DNA of 32,798 nt from Nitrospirota bacterium. GTDB lineage: Bacteria; Nitrospirota; Thermodesulfovibrionia; Thermodesulfovibrionales; Magnetobacteriaceae. The stretch lies in the NCBI GenBank assembly GCA_015233725.1, contig JADFXD010000030.1, positions 1-32,798 on the forward strand, written 5' to 3'. The notes under the pieces are model-generated. The model was not told the origin of the DNA. It saw only the letters and a program-made list of their open reading frames with translations, and did not search any database. Shown here in pieces: positions 24,008 through 31,976 of the stretch (the stretch's first letter is position 1; the number at the start of each line of letters is the position of its first letter). Both the position numbers and the translations under genes were made by a program.

Positions 24008-25882
24008 ATGCTCAATAAGCTCAAGACCGTACCAGCTCTGCCTGGCGTGTACATGTTCAAGGACACCAAGGAGAGGGTGCTGTACGTTGGCAAGGCCATC
24101 AGCCTCAAGAGCCGCCTCAAGAGCTATTTCCAGAGGCGCAACCAACTGGACTTGCGGAAATCGACCATGATGACGATCGTCAACGACTTCTCCTTCATTG
24201 TGACCGACAACGAGGTCGAGGCCCTCGCCCTGGAGGCCAACCTCATCAAACAGTACAGACCCAAGTTCAACGTCATCCTCAAGGACGACAAAAACTACCC
24301 ATACATCAGGATCACCGTGACGCAGCAGTGGCCCAAGCTCGAGATAGCCCGCAGACTCAGCCACGATGGCGACGTCTACATCGGCCCCTACGTCTCATCC
24401 AGGAGTATGCGCGAGACCCTGGATTTCGTAAAGCGCTGCTTCCCCATCAGGACGTGCAAGTACAAGATAGAAAAAAACCTCACCAGGGCATGTCTGCAAT
24501 ACCAGATAGGCCAGTGCAGCGCCCCCTGCGTGGGACTCATCACCAAGGAGGCCTACGACGCCCACGTCAGAGACTGCATCGAGTTCCTCAAGGGGGCAAG
24601 ACAGGATCTCCTGGATAGACTCAAAGGCCGCATGTACGAACTCTCCGACGCCCTCCTGTTTGAGGAGGCCGCACGATACAGAGACAAGATACGCGCCATC
24701 CAGGGGGCGTGGGAGATACAAAAGGTCGTCGCTGCCGAGTTTGGCGATATCGATGTCATAGGCTTCTACCGCCCATCAGAGGGCGATATCGACGCCGAGG
24801 CACATCAAGGCGCGGCATCAATTTCTTTGTCGCTCCAGGACGCTCCTGGGCCATCGGCTGCTATCATCAACGTGTTTTTCATACGCGGCGGGCTGCTCAT
24901 TGGCGTAAAGGACTTCTTCTTCAGGGACACCCAGGGATTGCCCTACAAGGAGCTAATCCACAGCTTCATAACGCAGTTCTACAACAAGGAGATACTGCCC
25001 CCCGCCGAGATAATCGTCCGCAAAAACCCCTCGCGCCTGACCACACTGAGAAAGTGGCTGTCCAGGAAACGCGCAGCCCCCGTAGATATCACAACGCCCT
25101 GTGACCAAAAGAGGGCGGAGGTCCTGACTATGGCAGACAACAACGCGGCAATGTCCTTTAAGCTCAGGCTCGGCCTCTCCGACACCCACGTCCTGGAAGA
25201 GCTTACCGTGCGGCTTGGACTCGCCCATCCGCCAGAGAGTATCGGGGCATTTGACATATCGACCATCTCCGGCGACCTCTCCGTGGGGGCCTTTATATAC
25301 TGGGCATCGGGGGGATTTAAAAAGCACCTCTACCGCCACGTCAGGATCAAGACCGTCACCGGCCAGGACGACTACGCAATGATGCACGAGACCGTCCTGC
25401 GCGTGGCCGGCAACCTCAAGAGCAACTTCCCCGACCTCGTGATCATCGACGGGGGCAAGGGGCAACTTGACTGTGCAATGGCGGCCATCAACGAGCTGAT
25501 TGGCGCTGGTCATCCCCTACAGGCATCGTTGGTGTCGATAGCAAAGGACCCCGACCGGGTTTTTATCCCGGGCAGGGATGGCCACGTCGGGATCGATGAC
25601 TCCATGCCCTCGTCGCTGCTCTTAAGGCGTATACGGGACGAGGTTCACCGCTTTGCCATCACGTTTCACCGCAAGCTCAGGGACAAGAGGTTCCTCCAGT
25701 CCCCCCTTGAAGGGATAAAGGGTGTCACACGTCAGCGACGCCTTGAGCTCCTAAAGCACTTTGGTAGTATCAAGGCCATAAAAAACGCCACCGTAGAAGA
25801 GATCGCCTCGCTCAATGGCCTCAGCAAGCGGATTGCATCAAACATTCTCGCGGCGCTTAACGAAGAAGAAAAAGGAGAATGA
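24008..25882 (+). CDS. uvrC: Excinuclease ABC subunit C
   Basis: UvrC makes both incisions in nucleotide excision repair with UvrA and UvrB. The N-terminal GIY-YIG nuclease shows PGVYMFKDTKERVLYVGKA; a cysteine-rich segment (CKYKIEKNLTRACLQYQIGQC) follows, then the UVR motif around 205-235, the RNase H-like nuclease (FDISTISGDLSVGA, VIIDGGKGQLD) and the tandem HhH region at the end (LLKHFGSIKAIKNATVEEIA). Length 624 aa. No ribosome binding site is visible because repeat copy H ends right before the gene. Residues about 255-284 contain an unusual Ala/Ser-rich stretch where relatives have a short loop; it is encoded partly by a palindrome shared with leuS. Confidence 0.98.
   Translation: MLNKLKTVPALPGVYMFKDTKERVLYVGKAISLKSRLKSYFQRRNQLDLRKSTMMTIVNDFSFIVTDNEVEALALEANLIKQYRPKFNVILKDDKNYPYIRITVTQQWPKLEIARRLSHDGDVYIGPYVSSRSMRETLDFVKRCFPIRTCKYKIEKNLTRACLQYQIGQCSAPCVGLITKEAYDAHVRDCIEFLKGARQDLLDRLKGRMYELSDALLFEEAARYRDKIRAIQGAWEIQKVVAAEFGDIDVIGFYRPSEGDIDAEAHQGAASISLSLQDAPGPSAAIINVFFIRGGLLIGVKDFFFRDTQGLPYKELIHSFITQFYNKEILPPAEIIVRKNPSRLTTLRKWLSRKRAAPVDITTPCDQKRAEVLTMADNNAAMSFKLRLGLSDTHVLEELTVRLGLAHPPESIGAFDISTISGDLSVGAFIYWASGGFKKHLYRHVRIKTVTGQDDYAMMHETVLRVAGNLKSNFPDLVIIDGGKGQLDCAMAAINELIGAGHPLQASLVSIAKDPDRVFIPGRDGHVGIDDSMPSSLLLRRIRDEVHRFAITFHRKLRDKRFLQSPLEGIKGVTRQRRLELLKHFGSIKAIKNATVEEIASLNGLSKRIASNILAALNEEEKGE
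24823..24849 (-). repeat. In-frame palindromic repeat inside uvrC, shared with leuS
   Basis: Read on the minus strand, CCAGGAGCGTCCTGGAGCG is identical over 19 nt to the leuS element at 2783-2801, and the following bases (ACAAAGAA versus GTAAAGAA) agree at six of eight positions. The copy is inverted relative to its host gene and preserves the frame. Confidence 0.8.
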
Positions 25883-25909
25883 CAGTAATATGGTATTTTG
25901 TGCCCATCT

Positions 25910-25938
25910 GTGTCATTCCTGCGTAAGCAGGAATCCAT
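25910..25938. repeat. CATTCCTGCG-type palindromic repeat
   Basis: GTCATTCCTGCGTAAGCAGGAATCC contains GATTCCTGC/GCAGGAATC-type arms (ATTCCTGC-gtaa-GCAGGAAT). Such REP-like palindromes are dispersed in many genomes. It lies between uvrC and the kinase gene and may also act as a 3' hairpin for uvrC. Confidence 0.75.
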
Positions 25939-25992
25939 TACCCATAACTTTCTTATGCATCCAATAGATTTTATATCATACAAATCCTTCTA

Positions 25993-26021
25993 TTGACATG
26001 TTATAATAATGTCTGCTAAAT
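25993..26021 (+). promoter_or_regulatory. Possible promoter of the kinase/phosphatase operon
   Basis: A perfect TTGACA (25993-25998), a 17-nt spacer and CTAAAT (26016-26021). The -10 is weak, and a perfect TATAAT lies 3 bases after the -35 hexamer, where it is misplaced for it, so the exact promoter is uncertain. Confidence 0.45.
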
Positions 26022-26035
26022 TAGGAGATTGTAAG

Positions 26036-26086
26036 ATGCTAATGTTTATATATTATAACAGGGGTATTTCTTGCCGGCTAAGGTAA
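26036..26086 (+). CDS. Possible 16-codon leader peptide upstream of the kinase
   Basis: ATG 26036 follows AGGAG (26023-26027) and encodes MLMFIYYNRGISCRLR, ending at TAA 26084-26086. It spans the TTG start of the kinase (26071) in another frame, so its translation could couple or compete with kinase initiation. Conservation is unknown. Confidence 0.35.
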   Translation: MLMFIYYNRGISCRLR

Positions 26087-27627
26087 CGTTAAAGGTCACG
26101 GCTGGGAAGCTCAAGGGCAAGGAGTATGCCTTTAGCGAGCGGGCGATCTGTATCGTTGGGCGAGGTGTGGACTGTTATCCGAGGTTGCCTGATGATGAGG
26201 AGCACCGTACGATATCGCGTCATCACTGCCTTTTTGACATCAATCCTCCGGGTATACGGGTCAGGGACTTTGGCAGTCTCAATGGTACCTACGTTAATGG
26301 GGTCAAGATAGGGCAACGTGACAGGGCCAAGGTGGTTGACAAGGAAGAGTATCTTTTTCCCGAATACGACCTCAAGGAAGGCGACGAGGTCAGACTCGGC
26401 AGCACGATCTTTAAGCTGGTGATAAGCACGGTAGAGTTCTGTTCTGTATGCTTAAAGGAAATACCCGAGGATAAGCTCCAACAGAGCAGAAGAGGCACAA
26501 ACCTCTACGTCTGTGATGATTGCGCCAGGAACGAGGATTCTGTAAAAAAGACGCCGCCCAGGCCTGTGTCACCTAAACCCGCAGCACCAAAATCAGCAGA
26601 GCCCAGGCCAGCAGTGAACTGTGTGAATTGTGGCAAGGAGATACCCGCTGATGTGCCTATGGCCAAGGGTGAGCCTCCACTGTGTGACAATTGTGCCCCT
26701 GAGTCAGAGGTGTTGTCCAAGCCACTGTTATCGCAGGACATTAAAGAGGGTGTCTTGGATATCAAGGGCTATACCATCATAAAAGAGCTTGGAAAGGGCG
26801 GTATGGGTGTTGTCTATCTTGCAAATAATGATAGTACGGGAGAGAAGGTTGCCCTCAAGGTGATGCTTGCGGAGGTGGCCGTTAATGAGCAGTCACGGGA
26901 GAGGTTTCTCCGGGAGGTTGAATATACCAAGTACCTCAAGCATAAAAATGTGGTGCAAATGCTTGACTATGGCAGTTGGAAGGGGATTTTTTATTTTACA
27001 CTCGAATTCTGTGATGGCGGCAGCATTGATAAGTGGATGCTTAAAAAGGGTGGAAGGTTTTCGGTAGACGAGGCACTTGCAATTATACTTCAGACCCTGG
27101 ACGGTCTGGATTATGCCCACAACCTCGAGATACCAAATATTAAACTGGCCGATGGTCGTATCGTGACCCTGAAGGGCCTTGTGCACAGGGACCTGAAGCC
27201 GTCGAATTTCTTTTTTTATGGCACCGGTCCAAATCGTATATCAAAGATAGCGGACTTTGGTCTTAGTAAGGCCTTTGATGCGGCTGGTCTAAGTGGCTAC
27301 ACCAGGACGGGCTCCGCTGCTGGTACGCCTGTGTTTATGTCGCGGCAGCAGGTGATAAACTTCAAGTACTCCAAGCCGGAGGCCGATGTGTGGTCTATGG
27401 CGGCCTCATTGTACTACCTGTTGACCGGGAAGTTTCCCAGGGATTTCCCAAAGGGTAAGGACCCTTGGTACATAGTGCTGCAGAGTCGTCCGGTGCCAAT
27501 ACTCAAGAGAGACCCTACAATTCCAAGGAGATTGGCTGAGGTCATCGACGAGGCATTGATAGACCAGCCTGAGATTAAGTTTAAAACTGCAAGTGGATTG
27601 AAGCGGGCATTGGAGGGCACCCTATGA
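26071..27627 (+). CDS. FHA / double zinc-ribbon / Ser-Thr protein kinase
   Basis: A 518-aa cytosolic kinase of the Hanks type. An FHA domain (about 27-110: GRGVDCYPRLP, ISRHHC, GSLNGTYVNG) recognises phosphothreonine. Two short cysteine clusters follow (C124/C127 with C148/C151; C184/C187 with C205/C208), each able to bind zinc and separated by a Pro/Ala-rich linker. The kinase domain (about 234-516) has the glycine loop GKGGMGVVY, Lys263 in ALK, the catalytic loop HRDLKPSN (372-379) and DFG (395-397), so it should be active. No transmembrane helix. TTG 26071 is the only plausible start after an in-frame stop at 26056; AGGGG precedes it. Its stop overlaps the phosphatase start (ATGA), so kinase and phosphatase are translationally coupled. 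Confidence 0.95.
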   Translation: MPAKVTLKVTAGKLKGKEYAFSERAICIVGRGVDCYPRLPDDEEHRTISRHHCLFDINPPGIRVRDFGSLNGTYVNGVKIGQRDRAKVVDKEEYLFPEYDLKEGDEVRLGSTIFKLVISTVEFCSVCLKEIPEDKLQQSRRGTNLYVCDDCARNEDSVKKTPPRPVSPKPAAPKSAEPRPAVNCVNCGKEIPADVPMAKGEPPLCDNCAPESEVLSKPLLSQDIKEGVLDIKGYTIIKELGKGGMGVVYLANNDSTGEKVALKVMLAEVAVNEQSRERFLREVEYTKYLKHKNVVQMLDYGSWKGIFYFTLEFCDGGSIDKWMLKKGGRFSVDEALAIILQTLDGLDYAHNLEIPNIKLADGRIVTLKGLVHRDLKPSNFFFYGTGPNRISKIADFGLSKAFDAAGLSGYTRTGSAAGTPVFMSRQQVINFKYSKPEADVWSMAASLYYLLTGKFPRDFPKGKDPWYIVLQSRPVPILKRDPTIPRRLAEVIDEALIDQPEIKFKTASGLKRALEGTL

Positions 27628-29369
27628 CGTATACGATTAACTACGCCGCTCTGACTGATAAGGGCCGTATCCGAAAGAGAAATGAGGACAACTGGTCGGT
27701 TGACCATGAAAAAGGGTTCTACATAGTCTCCGATGGCATGGGGGGACACGCGGCAGGGGACCTGGCCTCAAAGCTGGTTGTTGAGATGTTGCCGATTTTA
27801 CTCACTAAACGGATGAAGGATGTCACGGCGCTTAACTCGCAAAAGGCTACCGAGCAGTTAAACGTAGCCCTCACAGAGCTTAACGAGCAAGTACGCTCAA
27901 TCAGCAAGACAAAGCCCGGGTTAGCCGGCATGGGCGCAACCGTGGTGATGATGATAGTGCGAGATATGACCGCGCTTATTGCCCACATGGGAGATAGTCG
28001 GGCCTACCTCTTGCGCAACGGGAAGTTTAAACAACTGACTATGGACCACTCGGTCATACAGGTGCTCATAAATTCCGGTGAGATTAAACCCGAGGAGGTA
28101 GCCTCTCACCCGGCGCGTGGTAAGATAACCAGGTGCATTGGCATGGCAGGCGAGGCCCTGCCCGAGACGATGTTGCTTGACCTCAAGCCGGGAGACAGGA
28201 TACTGTTGTGCTCCGATGGCCTTACCGGTATGCTTACTGATAAGATTATCATGGACATCCTTACTGAGTACCGCGATTGCAAAGCGGCATGTCAGGTGCT
28301 TATTGATGGTGCCAATGCCGCTGGAGGTATGGACAATATCACCGTGGTGCTGGTTGATTGCCAGGGCGATCAACCCGTAACGGACGACATCATTGCTATC
28401 TCGGAAACCGAAGAATTGGGCTCAGGCAAGGGCGACATCAGAGAGATGACCGTCCCCGTTGGGTTCGTTATAAATCTGGACAAACAACCCTCTGACTTCT
28501 TCTTACCGGTGAGTTATCCTTCGTTTGCCATAGGACGCGGCAGTAACAACGACCTGTCGTTAAAGAGCGACAGGACCGTCTCGCGCAGTCACTGTGTCAT
28601 ATCAGTGGATGGCGACAGCCTAAAGATACAAGACCTTGGCAGTCGTAATGGTACCTATCTAAACGGTCGGCGGATCAAGGGGATCGTTGACCTGCCAATC
28701 CCCTCGTGGTTATCGATGGGGCGAACACGCATTGGGGTGATACCCTCGGGCGCTGATTTTCAGCAGGAATCATTGATCGATGAGGCCTACACAACGGAGG
28801 GCAGTATACTGATCCCCCCAAGTGAGTTCTTTGAGGAGAGGACGGAGGCGCTGCTGGTAGTTGACATAGTAGGCTCCACGCGGCTTGTAAAGGGTGGCGA
28901 GACACAGTTGGTCAAGGTGGTCTCTGCCCTGGGACAGATGCTTGACAGGTCGCTGCAGAACGAAAAACACCCATTTCTTAAATGCACCGGCGATGGCTTT
29001 TTCGCAACCTTTGCTACAGCCGAGGAGGCGCTCAAGTCGGCCACAAAGCTCTCCGGGGTCCTTGCCCGATACATCAAGTTCCCCGTCCAGATATCCGTTG
29101 CCCTGCACTGGGGCTCAGTGCGTCTGACCCAGGAGGGAGAACGCACCGGAAGAAACGCACACGCCGTCTTTTCCCTGGAAGACCTCCGCCACAAGGAAAA
29201 AAACGTCAACGCCCTATTAATAACAAACAACAAAAAGGAAATAATCCTGATGACAGAGGCCTTCTGGAACATGCTCGAACTACCCACCCGTGCCAAGGCC
29301 GTCGCAGTCGGAAAGTTTAACCTCAAAGGCCTCGATAAAGAAGAAAAAATATTGCACTGGCCAATGTAA
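27624..29369 (+). CDS. PP2C phosphatase / FHA / class III cyclase-like fusion
   Basis: A 581-aa protein that probably reverses the upstream kinase. Residues 1-245 are a PP2C (PPM) phosphatase: RNEDNW, SDGMGGHAAG (Asp37/Gly38), SDGL (197-200) and GGMDNITVVLV (Asp237) supply the metal-binding sites. Residues about 300-370 are an FHA domain (IGRGSNNDLSL, SRSHC, GSRNGTYLNGR). Residues about 405-581 resemble a class III nucleotidyl cyclase: LLVVDIVGSTRLV (Asp414), KCTGDGFFATF (Lys453, Asp457) and SVALHWGSVR. Where cyclases have N-x-A-A-R, this protein has AHAVFSLED, so the transition-state Asn and Arg seem replaced by His and Ser; it may bind nucleotides rather than cyclise them. Ends just before repeat copy I. 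Confidence 0.93.
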   Translation: MTYTINYAALTDKGRIRKRNEDNWSVDHEKGFYIVSDGMGGHAAGDLASKLVVEMLPILLTKRMKDVTALNSQKATEQLNVALTELNEQVRSISKTKPGLAGMGATVVMMIVRDMTALIAHMGDSRAYLLRNGKFKQLTMDHSVIQVLINSGEIKPEEVASHPARGKITRCIGMAGEALPETMLLDLKPGDRILLCSDGLTGMLTDKIIMDILTEYRDCKAACQVLIDGANAAGGMDNITVVLVDCQGDQPVTDDIIAISETEELGSGKGDIREMTVPVGFVINLDKQPSDFFLPVSYPSFAIGRGSNNDLSLKSDRTVSRSHCVISVDGDSLKIQDLGSRNGTYLNGRRIKGIVDLPIPSWLSMGRTRIGVIPSGADFQQESLIDEAYTTEGSILIPPSEFFEERTEALLVVDIVGSTRLVKGGETQLVKVVSALGQMLDRSLQNEKHPFLKCTGDGFFATFATAEEALKSATKLSGVLARYIKFPVQISVALHWGSVRLTQEGERTGRNAHAVFSLEDLRHKEKNVNALLITNNKKEIILMTEAFWNMLELPTRAKAVAVGKFNLKGLDKEEKILHWPM

Positions 29370-29446
29370 AAAAAAAGGGAAAAAAGGGTGGCGGCGCTGC
29401 CCCCCCCTCGACCCCCCCTGCAAGGGGACCAGTCCCCTTGACCCCA
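29368..29446 (-). repeat. Double-hairpin pyrimidine-tailed repeat, copy I (inverted)
   Basis: An A-rich run at the stop of the phosphatase gene, the GGTGGCGGCGCTGCCCCC hairpin, then CAAGGGGACCAGTCCCCTTG. The outer flank to about 29483 matches that of copy D, and this flank joins directly to the 3' end of the transposase remnant, whose frame continues into the repeat. Confidence 0.85.
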
Positions 29447-29463
29447 TAAAAGTGATACGTATT

Positions 29464-29858
29464 TTGTATTTAATCCAATCAAATTCTCCCTTTAATCGCC
29501 CATTAACCCGTTCTATTGTTGTACGTTCGTTATATCTTGTAGCCTCTGCAGGGGACATTGGTAAAACGCTGCCACGGCGAGGATTTTTGTCGATTATTGG
29601 TACATGACCTAACGTTTTGCTAACCGTGTATATTGGTCCTGCATCGTAGGCTGAATCCATTAAATCGTAGAGATATGTCACCTTCCCTGTAGTCATCTTC
29701 TCCTTGAGTTTACGCCCTTTACATTGATTATCTACCCACCACATATATTTCTCTATTTGAACTATTTCCAAGACTGTAAGTAAATGCTTTTGTTTTTCAG
29801 TTATGGGGTTGGTACATATTTCTTCTAACTCCGGAAACGGGTGCTCGTTGTATTTTTC
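29464..29858 (-). pseudogene. DDE transposase remnant, truncated at both ends
   Basis: On the minus strand an open frame begins after a TAG (29861-29859) and reads EKYNEHPFPELEEI through YDLMDSAYDAGPIY to YNERTTIERVNGRLKGEF. The MDSAYD aspartate region and the RTTIERVNGRLK block, with the last acidic residue of the DDE triad, are typical of the C-terminal part of IS4/IS5-type transposases. The N-terminal half is absent, and just after KGEF the frame runs into the flank of repeat copy I, removing roughly the last 40-50 residues. No terminal inverted repeats could be located. Confidence 0.85.
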
Positions 29859-29911
29859 CTAATACCCATGATACACTAGCCTAACCTTAAAACCAGCAAC
29901 CAGCCCTTTAC

Positions 29912-29979
29912 GGGGTCAAGGGGACTGTGTTCCCTTGTGGAGGGGTCTGAGGGGAGGCAAAGCCTCCCCTTCTTTCTTT
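29912..29979 (+). repeat. Double-hairpin pyrimidine-tailed repeat, copy J
   Basis: Same subfamily as copy A: GACTGTGTTCCCTTGTGG spacer region, perfect second hairpin GGGGAGGC (29951-29958)-AAA-GCCTCCCC (29962-29969), then TTCTTTCTTT. A further pyrimidine-rich stretch (about 30009-30031) follows. No gene lies between it and rtcB; 29980-30141 holds only the rtcB leader. Confidence 0.85.
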
Positions 29980-30141
29980 GACCAAGCTACCCATGACTTT
30001 TTGATGCCCTCCCTTCTTCTTCTCTTCTTTCCAAAGTGCCAGGACAAATGCTATCATATAACTATACCAGGATAGAGCAACAAGGACAGAACTATATCGC
30101 AACAGTGATCTGCGACGTCTAAAGAAGGAGGGCCGACAGAG

Positions 30142-31608
30142 ATGGAACAACTAAAGAGATTGGACAACAACAGGGTTGAGCTACCCGTGGATTTTAAGGA
30201 AGGTATGCGGGTGCGAGGGCTTATATACGTAAATGAACACCTGGAACAGCTCCTTGAGCCCCAGGCGGTCCACCAGGTGGCCAACGTGGCCATGTTACCG
30301 GGCATAGTTGGGGCATCTATGGCCATGCCTGATATACACACCGGCTATGGGTTTGTCATTGGCGGGGTGGCGGCCTTTGACATAGACAATGGCGGTATAA
30401 TCTCACCCGGTGGCGTGGGCTATGACATAAACTGAGGGGTCAGGCTCCTCAGAAGCAACCTCGACAAGGACAGGGTGCTTCCGAGGATGAAGGACCTCGT
30501 TGGGGTCCTCTACAACCAGGTGCCATCGGGGGTGGGGTCGCACGGCAACTTGAAGCTCAACAGCGATGACCAGCGCAGGATTATAGTTAAGGGTGCGAGG
30601 TGGTCGGTAGAGCAGGGCTTTGGTTGCGCCGAAGACCTTGAAAAGACCGAGTCTGGCGGCTGTATGCAGGATGTCGATACCTCGGTTATAAGCGACAAGG
30701 CATATGAAAGGGGCAGAAATCAACAGGGCACGTTGGGATCGGGAAATCACTTCCTGGAGGTGCAGTACGTCAGCGAGATATATGACGAGGCGGCGGCGGG
30801 GGCCTTTGGTCTGTTTAAGGGACAGGTAACAGTGATGATCCACACGGGTTCGCGCGGGTTTGGACATCAGGTGTGTACGGACTTCCTCTCCACGATGGAG
30901 CACGCCTCCAGGAAGTACGAAATCCAACTGGTAGATAAGGAACTCGCCTGTGCCCCGTTTAATAGCCAGGAGGCTCAGGATTATTTTTCGGCGATGAAGG
31001 GGGCGGCCAACTACGCCTGGGCCAACAGACAGTGTATCATGCACTGGTGCATGGATGCACTCTCGAAGGTCTTTAAGGGCAGTCCCCAGGGGCTTGGTCT
31101 TGGTCTGGTCTACGACGTGGCACACAACATCGCCAAGGTGGAGACACACAACACCGGAGGCACAACTTTGAGCGAGGGGTCGCTGACCCCTAAACGCCTC
31201 GTGGTACACAGAAAGGGTGCCACAAGGGCATTGCCCGCAGGACATGCGGAGCTATCCGACGTGTATCGACACATCGGACAACCGGTGCTTATACCGGGGG
31301 ATATGGGACGGGCGTCGTTTGTCCTCGTTGGGACAGAGGGGGCGATGCAGCAGTCCTTTGGCTCGACCTGTCATGGGGCGGGCAGGGTGTTGTCGCGTCA
31401 CCAGGCCATCAAAAAGGCCAAGGGACGCGCCATCTGGCGGGAGATGGAGGACATCGGCATCACGGTGATGAGTGCGGGCAGGGGCACGCTTGCCGAGGAG
31501 ATGTCGGAGGCCTACAAGGACATCTCAGACGTGATCGATGTCGTAGACTCCGCCGGTATATCCAAAAAGGTGGCCATGTTAAAGCCCATCGGCGTGATAA
31601 AGGGGTGA
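30142..31608 (+). CDS. rtcB: RNA-splicing ligase RtcB with in-frame UGA at the metal-ligand cysteine (probable selenoprotein)
   Basis: RtcB joins RNA 2',3'-cyclic phosphate or 3'-phosphate ends to 5'-OH ends using GTP and Mn2+. Reading through TGA 30433-30435 gives one uninterrupted 488-residue protein of normal length. The motif is [17 protein letters not shown], where all RtcB proteins I know have GYDINCGVRL; the codon is residue 98, matching Cys98 of Pyrococcus RtcB, and Asp95, His203 (GSGNHF) and His234 (MIHTGSRG) also coincide with that numbering. His328 (DVAHN) and the guanylylated His411 (STCHGAGR) are present, so everything else looks functional. A hairpin fitting bacterial SECIS rules follows the UGA. 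AAGGAGG precedes ATG 30142. Alternatives are a nonsense mutation or a sequencing error; the position and the intact 3' half argue for selenocysteine. Confidence 0.88.
30448..30485 (+). promoter_or_regulatory. Candidate bacterial SECIS element in rtcB
   Basis: The stem CTC-a-GAAGCA-a-CCT pairs with AGG-g-TGCTTC-c-GAG (12 bp, two single mismatches) around the loop CGACAAGGAC (30462-30471). The loop begins 26 nt after the UGA, has 10 nt, and has G as its second base. These values fall inside published bacterial SECIS criteria (loop 3-14 nt, 16-37 nt from UGA, a G among the first two loop bases). Folding was done by eye. Confidence 0.6.
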
Positions 31609-31637
31609 CAAGACTATGCTTGTGAGTTGATGGTTTT

Positions 31638-31976
31638 ATGAATCGAAACTACTTAGTGGATTTAGACTTAATAGAAATAATAAAGGATAGGCTGGTAAGC
31701 GTATACGATCCAAGAGAGATTTATTTATTTGGGTCGTATGCCTGGGGTAAACCGACATACGAAAGCGACATTGACTTGCTTGTAATAATCGAAATGTCAG
31801 ATGATAAACCATACAGGCGTGCAATAAAAGGTCTTAAGGTGTTAAGAGACCTAAAAGTGCCAGAAGACATCTTAGTATACACAGAGGATGAGTTCAGTCA
31901 GCTATCAGATGATATGTCGACTCTATGTTATAAGATTAAGCATGAAGGAATAAAACTCTATCATGCTGGGGCTTGA
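31638..31976 (+). CDS. MNT-type nucleotidyltransferase (second locus)
   Basis: A 112-aa minimal nucleotidyltransferase with LFGSYAWGKPTYESDIDLLV, the GSx3G and SDIDL metal-binding elements, followed by the VPEDILVYTEDEF and YKIKHEGIKLYHAGA C-terminal blocks common in MNT proteins. It starts 29 nt after rtcB, without a strong ribosome binding site, so cotranscription is possible. It belongs to the same broad family as the gene at 5098. The expected HEPN partner is not recognisable: the overlapping downstream frame begins like a coupled gene (ATG 31963) but turns into low-complexity sequence. Confidence 0.9.
   Translation: MNRNYLVDLDLIEIIKDRLVSVYDPREIYLFGSYAWGKPTYESDIDLLVIIEMSDDKPYRRAIKGLKVLRDLKVPEDILVYTEDEFSQLSDDMSTLCYKIKHEGIKLYHAGA

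Noticed and set aside
30433-30451. Hairpin formed by the UGA itself with CCTCA (TGAGGGG...CTCCTCA)
   Set aside because: A SECIS must lie downstream of the UGA; this stem includes it and competes with the better-placed hairpin at 30448-30485.
30403-31245. 280-aa minus-strand frame opposite rtcB
   Set aside because: Shadow of rtcB produced by codon bias; no ribosome binding site or family resemblance.
30475-31608. Independent second gene starting at GTG 30475
   Set aside because: There is no ribosome binding site, and the piece would lack the N-terminal metal-binding part that RtcB needs.
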